Part shown: piece by piece, positions 32,005 to 41,699 of the stretch
Layout: each line of letters begins with the position of its first letter
Numbering within the stretch: position 1 is the first letter of the stretch
NCBI GenBank assembly: GCA_021186555.1
Contig: JAJKFL010000014.1
Span: 38,670,698 to 38,734,697 of the forward strand
Origin: Reticulitermes speratus
Lineage: Eukaryota; Arthropoda; Insecta; Blattodea; Rhinotermitidae
Length of the DNA: 64,000 nucleotides
Direction: 5' to 3'
Position numbers and translations under genes: made by a program
The notes under the pieces: model-generated
Database searches by the model: none
Seen by the model: only the letters and a program-made list of their open reading frames with translations
What the model was told of the DNA's origin: nothing

Positions 32005-32905
32005 ATGTGAAGAAAATTAATGCACATTCTAAAGGGAATTGGGATAGACTGGCGCGAAAGAAGATTGATCGGCAAATTGTACACGGAAGAGAGTGTCAAA
32101 ATACGACTGGACCAAGGGGAGACGAGGAGTGTGAAGTTTGAACGAGGAGTTAGACAAGGTTGCTGCTTGTCGCTGATTGTGTTCAACGTATACAGCGAGT
32201 AACTTACCAAGGAAGCTCTTGAAGGGTTTGGAGGCTTCAAAATAGGAGGACAAGTAATTGGCACTGTGAAATATGCAGATGAACTTGTGCTACTGGCTAG
32301 GGAAGAAAAGGTGCTACAGGGCGTGGTTGATAGACTGATTGAAATTGGAAGATGTAGTGGAATGGAAATGAATTTGGAAAAAATAAGTTAGTGAGAATCT
32401 AAAGGCAACCATCCCCAGTAAATGTTATGATAGATCAAAAAACAACTGGAGAATGTGGAATATTTCAATTATTTGGGTAGCATGATAACAAATGATGCAA
32501 GATGTACACGTGAAATTAAATACAGAATTGCCATGGCAAAAGCAGCATTCAACAAGAAGAAGAATCTTTTCACCAGCAAACTGGACTTAAATTTAAGGAA
32601 GAAACTAGTAAAGTGCTACATTTGGAGCATAGCTTTGTATGGTGCTGAAACGTGGACACTTCGGAAAGTAGATCAGAAGTATCTGGAAAGTTTTGATATG
32701 TGGTGCTGGAGAAGAATGGAGAAGATCAGTTGGACCGATCGTGTGAGAAATGAAGAAGTATTACATAGAGACAAGGAGGAAAAGAAAATCCTACGTATGT
32801 ACAAAACGAAAGAGGGCCAAAGCGATTGGTCACGTCTTGCGTAGGAACTGGCTTCTAGAACAGGTTATAGAAGGACAGATAGAAGGGTGAAGGGAAAACG
32901 AGGAA
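32005..32905 (+). pseudogene. 5'-truncated RTE copy
   Basis: It is homologous to residues about 660-970 of the ORF at 6527-9541: HILKGIGIDWRERRLIGKL, RGVRQGCCLS, VKYADELVLLAR and YIWSIALYGAETWTLRK. There is a stop after the YSE of the RT (32199-32201), YADD has become YADE, and frameshifts occur near 32385-32450 and 32800. It is inactive. Its 3' end was lost at the junction with a SINE-E. Confidence 0.9.
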
Positions 32906-32911
32906 GGAGTC

Positions 32912-33172
32912 GTGATCAGCAACAGGGTGACTTTGGTTCGATCCCGCATCAGTCCATGTGGGATTTGTGGTGGACAAAGTGGCACTGGGACAGGGTTTTC
33001 CCCCGAGTACTTCGGTTTCCCCCTGTCAGTTTCATTCCACCGGTGCTCCATTACTTGGAAAAATGAAAAAAACTGATCATCTTTCAACTTCATCATTGGG
33101 TTGCACAATAAGCCTTAAGGCTGCGGTGCGTCCGTAGCATCTGCTGCGGGGTCCTACACCACAGAAAAAAAA
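32912..33172 (+). mobile_element. SINE-E, nearly full-length
   Basis: B box 'ggttcgatccc', then 'gggatttgtggtggacaaag', 'gagtacttcggtttcccc', 'attccaccggtgctcc' and 'ggtgcgtccgtagcatctgc', ending in an A-run. The tRNA head is degraded. Confidence 0.85.
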
Positions 33173-33179
33173 ACCAATA

Positions 33180-33380
33180 ATGTGTTTAACTCTTTAAAGA
33201 CAAAAATTATTCCTAATTATATTTAAAGATTGAGCTCTTACCGCGCAGTAAACACATTCTGACTGTCATAAAAACCAGTAAGTTAATGCTATATATGCAA
33301 AAATGGCTGTCTTACGAGATCCATACACAACACGTAAAAGCACTGTGTGGACAGAACGTAGAATTTTCTTTTCCTATTTT
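33180..33380 (-). repeat. Dispersed copy of the 114-bp monomer family
   Basis: On the minus strand 'tctacgttctgtccacacag', 'gtatggatctcgtaagac' and 'tgtttactgcgcggtaag' occur in the unit order, and the copy ends at 'ctttaaagagtta'. Confidence 0.7.
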
Positions 33381-33384
33381 AAAC

Positions 33385-34125
33385 CAGGTGGAAAATGAAA
33401 TGTACTACTTAGCATTAAAGGTTTATTACATTTCCTTCCAAGCACACATACTAATCACATAAAACCTGTGATACGTAAATTCACTATTGGCAACATTTTT
33501 CGTTTTTGGTGTTCTAATAAATTTCTTCTTTTGTTTTCAGGTAAGAAACGCTAATTGCCATTTCCTGCTCTTTACGTGAGTACCGCCATCTATTTCGACG
33601 ACATACGTCACAAGCCACTCAGATGTAGTCACAGATACTGCATGACCGTTGACTGATGACGTAATTCCCAGAAAGATGAACACTACTTACTGCCTTGTAG
33701 GATGAGACGCCACATTTGATAGAAAGTCTTCAGTAGTTCGTAGAAGCATGCTGCCTCCTTCTTCAGGTAGTGCATTCTTCTGCTTTGAAGAGGGCGACAA
33801 TAATTTTTGTCCCCCAATTCTTGTATCTGTCTACTGCATCACATTCTGTCGCATTCTATAACGTAATAGTCTGCTTAGCCACCGTCATAGAAGCCTCGAC
33901 GTAAATACTATATTTTGAATTGTTACACGGGACCAAGTGCTTGGATAAACTTGTTCCAGTGCCAGTGCTTTCCACCACAAATCTCACTTGACCTGGCCAC
34001 GGGCCCGGGATCGACTACAGTAGACTCTCAAAATATTATCATAGAGTCAGCGGGTTAATGATCACTGTTTTCTTAGAATCTGAGGGAAAAATATATTGTG
34101 CGGCAAAATTTAGAATTTTCAAGTG
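33385..34125. other. No gene; SINE-E and hammerhead-like shards
   Basis: Near 33735-33775 the minus strand has CTGAAGAAGGAGGCAG..CTGAAGAC, distantly like the hammerhead words. Near 33965-34020 'ttccaccacaaatctcac' and 'gcccgggatcga' recall SINE-E. Nothing else is recognised. Confidence 0.4.
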
Positions 34126-34129
34126 TTAC

Positions 34130-34350
34130 AAATGGTGGACATATATTATACCACTTTACTTTATCACTTTATTTAGTGATTAATTTTCACCATCTGGTTT
34201 AACATTTAATATATTTAATTTTTTCCCATCGTGCATTTATGGGTTTTTATGGATGTAAGGACCAACAGCGATTATTTACTTAAAGAGCAAAATTGTTGGT
34301 TTTTATGTGCCGGAAAGATATTTGCTGCGCTGTACGAGTGTATCTTTGAA
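34130..34350 (+). repeat. Dispersed copy of the 114-bp monomer family
   Basis: 'gtgcatttatgggttttta', 'caacagcgattatttactt', 'attgttggtttttatgtgcc' and 'tgctgcgctgtacgag' follow the monomer order, including the leader 'ggtttaacattta'. Confidence 0.7.
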
Positions 34351-34354
34351 TATA

Positions 34355-34600
34355 GATAGAAACCCGTTTAAGTCGTCCCCGCTTAAAACGTTTACCCATT
34401 AAAGACGTCAAAATAATCTAATATAAAATGTTCCCCGTGTTACTAACGTACACGTTACCCATTTATTGTAGTTACCGCTTAAATATTTCCCTATTACCAA
34501 GAATGAAATTTTCACATCGCAATGAATTTTTCGGCCATTTAATACGTTTCCGCTTCAAAATGTTACATAATTTCCCATTTGTTTATTATGTCACCAGCAT
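34355..34600. mobile_element. Possible pogo/Tigger-like relic
   Basis: Repeated words such as 'ccccgcttaaaacgttta' and 'taccgcttaaatatttccc' resemble subterminal sequence of Tigger-like MITEs. No TIR pair could be fixed. Confidence 0.3.
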
Positions 34601-34949
34601 AGAGTGACGAATTACCGCTGTCAGTTAGTGAAGATTTATCTGCTTGGTCGTTTCCACAACGGATCGTAGGTACAGACAAGAAACGCAATGTTAATTCTTG
34701 TGAACGTGTGGCGGGAAACGGCGTCACTTTCCGACTGCTCTGTCATCTTTTTCGAAAGGTGCATTTGACAAAGCGTGACTCAGCATCATAATATGTGTGT
34801 AATTTACAACATTAATTAGCACATATTTAATTGTGGGCCCTTTGACTAACTGTTTTTCTTTAAATTCAATAATTAGAAGTATTTTGTGTGCAAAATGAGT
34901 ATAATTTTTTGTTCAGTTTGGGTTGTGTATGTGTGTACATTTTTATCCT

Positions 34950-35275
34950 GCAGAGCCATGAGGTGGGCGGGGCATGTAGCACGTATAGGTGAGGGGAGAG
35001 GTGCATACAGGGTTTTGGTGGGAGACCTGAGGGAAGGAGACCACTTGGAAGACCCAGGCGTAGATGGGAGGATAATATTAAAATGGATCTTCAAGAAGTG
35101 AGATGGGGGGCATGGACTGGATTGGTATGGCTCAGGATAGGGACAGGTGGCGGGCTGTTGTGAGTGCGGTAATGAACCTTCGGGTTCCATAAAATGCGGG
35201 GAATTTATTGACTAGCTGACGACCTGTTGGCTTGTCAAGAAGGACTCTGCTCCATGGAGTTAGTTAGTTAGAGCC
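34950..35275 (+). pseudogene. LINE C-terminal fragment
   Basis: The plus strand reads [36 protein letters not shown] and then, out of frame, the usual LINE end ('aaccttcgggttcc' to 'actctgctccatgga'). '[14 protein letters not shown]' is a widespread C-terminal signature of insect endonuclease-reverse transcriptases. Related copies are at 37.1, 45.3 and 63.4 kb. Confidence 0.85.
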
Positions 35276-35279
35276 ATTA

Positions 35280-36288
35280 CGTGATCAGCATGGCTACTAC
35301 ATTAAGATGGCCTAAAACGCAAGCGGCTTCAAATTTTAAAAACTTGGATATTTATCATTGTATTGGATATTTTAAACACGGTACATACGGTGCGTGATTT
35401 GAGGCTTCCGCCGGACTTCTTGACCAATGAAGAGGGGAAAGATAGTTTGTTCCAAAACGTCGGTACATCATTACCACTCTACGCTGCGTAATATCCCAGA
35501 AGAGTGCAGATTTCACGGTGGCTACTACTTAAAGTATCCTCGTTAAGAATCGTTTAAGAACTTTGCATTTCTGTCTCAATTTGTATTACGAGACACATTG
35601 TTCTGTCTGTAAGTGAACAGCTAAGATTAGTAAGGTTGAATCGGTATTTGTGGAATAGTTCCGGCAAGAATGGCCACTTAGTCGACAAGTTGTGCTTATA
35701 AAATAAATCTTGTCTTAAGTTCAAGAATATGTCAAATTCAGGAAAGAATGTAGAATTTGAAATGTGGTTTGATGGTAAAAATTAATTTTTTATGCCGAAT
35801 TTTTGTTGAATAATATTCTAGTAAAGGAAATTGTAAATTTTACTACAGAGTTACAAAATAACATCTCTTTCAGGTTATCGATTCCCAACTTAATAAGTCA
35901 AATTCACTGCATTTTTTCCAGAAAAGCCTCGAAAGTATTTTAATGTAATTCAGGCTAATCTCAGTCTTTAAAGATTTTGCACGGTTTAGGCGCTTATACA
36001 TTACTCTCTGTTTAAGTGGGATTCCGAATTGTATGTGTCATTGCATTAGTAATTTCTTTCTTGTGTGAGATGTGCCGTGTGCTGCGTTGACATGTGGAAT
36101 GTACTGACGTATTGACCTGTACATGTAGGAGGCTGCACGCCATAAATACGACGTCAGGTTAAAGCAAATATTTGTTCGCAATTAACGCAATTTGCATTAT
36201 ACATTGACACTTTCACTGAGTTGTTTGATTTGTGCTGCCATCGGTCAGCAGGACGAAAGCGTGTGTTAATTTAATTGGGTTGATAAAT
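35280..36288. other. No gene; one CGAAACGTCGG-type repeat arm
   Basis: At 35450-35530 'aaaacgtcggtacatcatta' and 'gcgtaatatcccagaagag' match one arm of the foldback at 61638-61820. The remainder is AT-rich and unassigned. Confidence 0.5.
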
Positions 36289-36297
36289 TACTTTTGT

Positions 36298-36569
36298 TTA
36301 AAGGTAAAGGTAAATTTCTCCCTAGAACGGTCCAAGAAGGCCCAGAGGGGGAGTACAGGTATAGTTCTACTCTTTCTTTAACCCTGGCACTAGATGAGGG
36401 TGGGTGGTCAAATCCAAGCCCCAGCCGCTTTACCCCCGGGAAAAATATCCGGTGGGTAGGCCCCAGGGCCGATCTGGACTGGTGCGGAAAATCTCGCCCC
36501 CACCTGAATTCGATCCCCGGACCGTCCAGCCCGTAGCGAGTCGCTATACCGATTACGCTATCCAGGCCC
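36298..36569 (-). mobile_element. SINE-B, full-length, uninterrupted, TSD ACTTTTGT
   Basis: The minus-strand head has GGATAGCGTAATCGGTATAG and the B box GGGGATCGAATTCAGG. The body ends in TTTACCTTTACC. The duplication ACTTTTGT is at 36290-36297 and 36570-36577. This copy shows what the SINE-B B box looks like without SINE-C. Confidence 0.9.
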
Positions 36570-36726
36570 ACTTTTGTGTGAACCTAAATTAATATTAACC
36601 TAATCTTACAAAACTCACTTTTTTCTATAATCACCGTGCATTTTTCACAATTATTGTTAAAGCACCAAATGAATGCACTATTTATTTAAAAAAAAACACT
36701 ATATGGTTCCTTAAAATATTTTGGTA

Positions 36727-36777
36727 AACACCTTACATATGTTTCGGCTTCCTCATGAAGCCATCCTCAGGGGTGTC
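36727..36777 (-). ncRNA. Hammerhead-like motif HHR5
   Basis: The minus strand reads ACACCC-CTGAGGA-T-GGCTTC.ATGAG.GAAGCC-GAAACA-TA-TGTA-AGGTGT. The core is complete. Stem II has 6 pairs, helix III three and helix I five after one mismatch. The outward side carries ATGCACGGTGA (36633-36643, minus). Confidence 0.7.
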
Positions 36778-36943
36778 AGAAAACTTGCTTGTATAAAACC
36801 ACGTCTATACATTGGTCATCGTATAAATGCTGTGATGTTGAAGTACTTCGGGTGAAGCTGTTCAGCCTTGCAGATCTTGTTGAACCAAATACATTTTTAC
36901 AATGACCAATGTATAGACGTGTTTTTATACAAGCAAGTTTTCT

Positions 36944-36994
36944 GACACCCCTGAGGATGGTTTCATGAGGAAGCCGAAACATATGTAGGGTGTT
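36944..36994 (+). ncRNA. Hammerhead-like motif HHR6
   Basis: The plus strand reads ACACCC-CTGAGGA-T-GGTTTC.ATGAG.GAAGCC-GAAACA-TA-TGTA-GGGTGT. The core is complete and helix I has six perfect pairs. Expected cleavage is after A36987. Confidence 0.7.
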
Positions 36995-37084
36995 TACCAA
37001 AACATTTTAAGGAAATATATAGTGTTTTTTTTAAATGAATAGTGCATTCATTTGGTGACTTAACAATAATTACAAAACTCAATC

Positions 37085-37510
37085 GAAGAGAGTCCTCCTT
37101 GAGATGACATTATTTCCCCAGGCAGTGAAGAATTTCTCCAAATAATATGGATCCTAAAGCTCTATTTGCATGTTCAAAAATCCCACCACCTCTCTTTATC
37201 CTGAGCCAGACTAATCCAGTCCACACCCTCCCATGTCACTGCTGTAAGATTTATTTTAATATTATCCTCCCATCTACTCTTAGGTTTTCCACGTGATCTC
37301 TTTCCTTCAGATTTCCCCAATAAGCACTACATGTATTTCTCCTCTCCCTAGTAAGGACTCATGCCCTGGCCCTATCATTTTCCTTCATTCTATCATCCGA
37401 ATAGTATTTGGTGATAAGCAGTAACCACGAAGCTCTTCACTATGTAGCTCTCCTGCTTCCTCTCTTGCTTCTGTCCCCCTTAAGCCTGAGTATATTTTTC
37501 CGGCATGTTG
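37085..37510 (-). pseudogene. LINE C-terminal fragment
   Basis: The minus strand gives broken pieces EELRGYCLSPNTIRMI and a RRWEDNIK-like segment ('agtagatgggaggataata'), in the same order as at 63.4-64.0 kb. It has many stops. Confidence 0.7.
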
Positions 37511-37548
37511 GTCTGGTTAAATATTTTGTACTTTTAACCTATTGTAGG

Positions 37549-37870
37549 GGCACGCTGTGCCGCAGTTGGTTGAGGCACTGCGCTACAAACCGGAACGTCG
37601 AGGGTTCGATTCCCGATGGTGTCACTGGAATTTTTCACTGACATAATCGTTTCTGTCTCACTATGACCCTGGGGTTAACTCAGCCTCTAACAGAAATGAG
37701 TACCGGGAATCTTTCCTGGGGGGGGGGGGGGGGGGGGTTAAAGGCGGCCGGTGCGTAGGGCTGACAACCTTACCACCTTCATGTGCCGATTGTCTAAAAC
37801 CCTGGGAGCCTAGACCTCCTGGAGCTCTAAGGGCCTTCCTAGGCCTGTATGGGATTGCTTTACTTTTTAA
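37549..37870 (+). mobile_element. SINE-D (tRNA-derived), with a 22-G run
   Basis: The head GCAGTTGGTTGAGGCACTGC (A box) and B box GGGTTCGATTCC are tRNA-like. The body has 'actgacataatcg', 'gttaactcagcctctaac', a run of about 22 G at 37716-37737, and 'ccgattgtctaaaaccctgg'. A second 3' part lies at 62630-62800. Confidence 0.85.
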
Positions 37871-37904
37871 CCTATTGTGCTTACAATGCAGCTGAGATAG
37901 CTTA

Positions 37905-38175
37905 CTTTATTTAGTGATCAGCGTATGGGCTGGAAGGTCAAAGTTTCGATTCCCGATAGGGACAAAATATCTTTCTTTATTCCCAAGTACCATACAGGCT
38001 ATGGGGCTACGCGGTCTCTGATTTAACGGACACCAGGAATTCTTTCCCCCGGTGAAAACGTCCGGGCGTGAAGCTGACCACTCGCCTCCATCTAATGCGC
38101 AGGTTATGAATGAGTGGAGGTATACCGCTATTCCTCCATATGCCTTCATGACCTGTACTTTACCTTTGTACAATA
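37905..38175 (+). mobile_element. SINE-B-related element
   Basis: The B-box-like 'gtttcgattcccgata' is followed by 'aaaacgtccgggcgtgaag', 'gaccactcgcctccatctaa' and 'ccttcatgacctgtac', ending TTTACCTTTG. The order is that of SINE-B, as a divergent subfamily. Confidence 0.75.
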
Positions 38176-38257
38176 ATGGGCGGGGAAGTGTATATTCACC
38201 AGAATAATTATTTTAAGAGGTAAAAACTCGCTACATGTCATTGCGTTCTAAGGACCA

Positions 38258-38552
38258 ACAATTTGAGGCACTATATACAATTTGAGGCACTGTGTACAAT
38301 TTGAGGCACTATGTACAATTTGAGGCACTATATACAATTTGAGGCACTATGTACAATTTGAGGCACTATGTACAATTTGAGGCACTATGTACAATTTTAG
38401 GCACTATGTACAATTTGAGACACTATGTACAATTTGAGGCACTATATATAATTTGAGGCACTATGTACAATTTGAGGCACTATATATAATTTGAGGCACT
38501 ATATACAATTTGAGGCACTATGTACAATTTGAGGCACTATGTACAATTTGCC
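38258..38552 (+). repeat. 19-bp array (about 15 units)
   Basis: The unit CAATTTGAGGCACTATGTA repeats every 19 bp with GTGTA/ATATA variants. Confidence 0.95.
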
Positions 38553-38764
38553 TACAGGGGTTAGAATAACGGCGATGTGTCTCAAGGAGGTTAACTGGAA
38601 TCCATAGGGACAAGTGGCAACACTGGACAGTGATGTTCTTAACAATGTGGAGTGGGAAATTTGTGGAACGAATTTGTTCCTACCTCAAAAAACACACTGC
38701 ATCTCCATTAAAATGATCAATTACTTGATGCCCTTTCTTGAAATAATCACTGTTTATTAGGAGA

Positions 38765-39670
38765 GACATATATACTTACATACATACATAAATACGTACA
38801 TACATACATATATATTTACTTACATACATACATACATACATATATATAACTACATGTGTACATATATACATACTTATATACATACGTACATACATACATA
38901 CATACGTATATACTTATACACATACGTATATACATACATACTTATATGCATATGTACATACATGCATACATACTTATATACATACATACGTACTTATATA
39001 CATACATACGTACTTATATACATACGTACTTACATAAATACATGCATAAATACTTGTATACATACATACGTACTTATATACATACGTACGTACATAAATA
39101 CATGCATACATACTTATATACATACATACGTTCTTATATACATACATACATACTTATATACATACATACATACTTATATACATACATACGTACTTATATA
39201 CATACGTACGTACATAAATACATGCATACATACTTGTATATATACATACGTACTTATATACATACGTACGTACATAAATACATGCATACATACTTATATA
39301 GATACATATATACTTATACACATACTTATATACATACATACGTACTTATATACATACATACATACTTATATACATACATATATACTTATACACATATTTA
39401 TATACATACATACGTACTTATATACATACGTACGTACATAAATACATGCATACATACTTGTATATATACATACGTACTTATATACATACGTACGTACATA
39501 AATACATGCATACATACTTATATACATACATATATACTTATACACATACTTATATACATACATACGTACTTATATACATACATACATACATACATACTTA
39601 TATACATACATACGTACTTATATACATACGTATATACATGCATACATACTTGTATATATACATACATAAC
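38765..39670 (+). repeat. Degenerate (TACA)n tetranucleotide array, about 900 bp
   Basis: It is built of 'catacata', 'cgtactta', 'tatacata' words with longer repeats such as 'gtacgtacataaatacatgc'. The period is a multiple of 4, so all three frames stay open and give false ORFs up to 325 codons (YIHTY-type). Confidence 0.95.
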
Positions 39671-39714
39671 TCGTAACAAACTGTGCACGCTAAGTATGTA
39701 TTTATACATTTATA

Positions 39715-39905
39715 TATCCGATCACGCCGGCCCTGGGGCTCACCCAGTCTCCGGTACGCTGGTTACCGGAGTAAATCGGCCGGGAAGTGGCGTTGACCAC
39801 CCACCCCCATCTCATTCCGAGGTTAAAGAATGAGTAGAGCTATACCTCTACTCCCCATCTGGGCTTTCATATCCTTTTCTAAGGTGAAATTTACCTTTCT
39901 ATTTA
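39715..39905 (+). mobile_element. SINE-B 3' part, 5'-truncated
   Basis: 'ggttaccggagtaaatcgg', 'gttgaccacccacccccatc', 'gaggttaaagaatgagtag' and 'aatttaccttt' are present. It directly follows the tetranucleotide array. Confidence 0.8.
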
Positions 39906-40059
39906 CTTATTTATGTATCTATATATTTGCTGCGTCGCATTACATAGCTGCGGTGGTGTGTCGGCTAACACTAGGTTTTCTTCAGTGCACATCCCTTGTG
40001 TTAATCTCAGGTTTACAATAATCTTGGTACACAATATTAACTACCATACATTTGTTTGC

Positions 40060-40400
40060 AGTTATTAGCACTTGTTCTGTGTTCTTTCCTATCTTACAGC
40101 CTGTCGCTCCTACGTACAGCCTCATTCTTGCCCTCTCCCGAAAGTCAGTTCTGCTTTCCTCACCTGGCTTTCCCATTTATACACGTATTTAATCTTGTAT
40201 GCGACGGCACCTAAATGTCTCTGTTCAGTGGCCATGTTGACAGTCTCCCTGAGTGCGCTGTCGTCATTGATGTTTGGTCATTTGTTGTGCTGGAGCTCCT
40301 CTCTCCACCTCTGCTTTCCAGGGCATTTCAACAATAGATGGCATTTACTGTCCTCCTCTGCGTCACCCTTCCTAGTTTCGAAATTCGTGCCGGCAAAGCG
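40060..40400 (-). pseudogene. LINE C-terminal fragment with a CCHC-like end
   Basis: The minus strand reads DAEEDSKCHLLLKCPGKQRW, REELQHN, then in another frame MATEQRHLGAVAYKIKYVYK and ARMRLYVGAT. The HLL..CP pattern is the usual post-RT cysteine motif of R1/I/Jockey-type elements. The frames are broken. Confidence 0.55.
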
Positions 40401-40600
40401 CTGAGTTGTTACATAAAGGTATCAGTGTAATTTAAATGATTAGGCTGTGCCCCAGATTGTGAAGAACGCCTGTGTTTTTACGATATTATCTTGTCATGCA
40501 AATCTGTTGGTACCTTCCTATATCTGAACCAAAATAAATATAGTGTAGACACAATAAATTATGCAATCTACTATATCATTCTCTTTGTAATTTTATAAAA

Positions 40601-40645
40601 CCGCCTGGAGGTGGCTGTAGTGATGCCCGAAACATGTCGCAGTAC
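40601..40645 (+). ncRNA. Degenerate hammerhead-like motif
   Basis: The plus strand reads CTGGAGG, GGC..GCC-like stem, GAAACATGTC. A6 and A9 are changed to G. Confidence 0.45.
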
Positions 40646-40669
40646 ACCATAGATTAAAAGAAAACAGAA

Positions 40670-41530
40670 TTGTTTTGCATGCCGTAAAATTTCTTGCGTC
40701 TACATAATTTCTTAAAAACAATTGTGATGTACCAATTAAAAATCAGAATAATGATTTTCCTACCAATCGTGCAATCCCATTTGTTGAAGAAAGATACCAA
40801 GGCCGAATTAAGGGCGGACCACCCGTGCAGCTGCCCGGGGTTGCAAAATAATAAGGGACACTAAGACGTCACTGGGGTAATCGGAAATATGGTGCAGGTA
40901 AACTGAGGTCCCGACACGAGAAAGAATTTCTCTGAAAATTGTCTTCAATATGGGCAAGCGCCAGCCCAGTCCTATACCGCCAAAGTGTAAGGAATATCAG
41001 CTTGAAGGTGCTTCAAATTATAGGCCTGTCGGGGTCTCCCACATGTCTCGGTGTGGCCCTGGACGAGAACTCCATTCCATAAAGTATTGCCTGTTAACTT
41101 GCATCGCCTGATAAGCAGGCAAGCGTACCTCAAAGTTACATTCGCCCGATAATAAATGATTGTTTCTGTTTGTGTGTGTGTGCTTCCAATCTGCATGAAT
41201 GTTACAACAGTGTTACCAACTGTTATTTCATTACAGACAGTTGTTGGGTTGTCAATAATGCCTGTGGTTCGCGACGAGTATTGCAATTTGTGGGTATAGT
41301 CGTTTGATCACAACGGCGGTGAAGCAGTCATATTCGTGCGCTCAGTTTAGCGGCACAATGATACACATCCCCCTCGAACCCGCAATAATAATCCGCCTGT
41401 CGTTAGTTTTTGTAGACATTACAGTAATAATATCCGTATTTTGAGATTTAACTTTCTCACAGCCTTCGGCATTAATACTATGGATAATTACATCCAGTTT
41501 CGTATGTCAAGCAAGCATGAATATTCTGAA
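40670..41530. other. No recognisable gene
   Basis: A GC-richer patch at 40800-41060 stands out, but I find no coding motif on either strand. Confidence 0.45.
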
Positions 41531-41534
41531 AATA

Positions 41535-41675
41535 CAGTCCAACCCGGTTATAACGACATCGCTTTATGCGAGACCTTGACTATAGCGTCAGACATTCTGT
41601 CGAACGAATTAATTCCTCACTATTAACTATAACATTATACTCCTCGGTTATAACGACACTCGTTTATATTTTACA
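41535..41675. mobile_element. Tigger-like MITE, family of 44073-44273
   Basis: It starts CAGTCCAACCCGGTTATAAC and matches the inverse of 44073-44273 through 'ttataacgacatcg', 'cagacattctgt', 'gaattaatt' and 'cggttataacgacac'. The far end is truncated. Confidence 0.65.
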
Positions 41676-41699
41676 AAATATAAGAATATAGTATGTAAT

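Larger units (their letters stand above)
36636..37075. repeat. Foldback element with two complete-core hammerhead-like motifs
   Basis: Arms of about 150 bp (about 36640-36800 and 36890-37075) are inverted copies: 'cgtctatacattggtcat' pairs with 'atgaccaatgtatagacg', and each arm has the outward word 'gcactattcatt' or a close form. The motifs point away from the centre. Confidence 0.9.

Noticed and set aside
38854-39833. Long ORFs of 195 and 325 codons made of Tyr/Ile/His/Thr repeats
   Set aside because: They are translations of a (TACA)n-type array that keeps all frames open. There is no composition or motif of a real protein.
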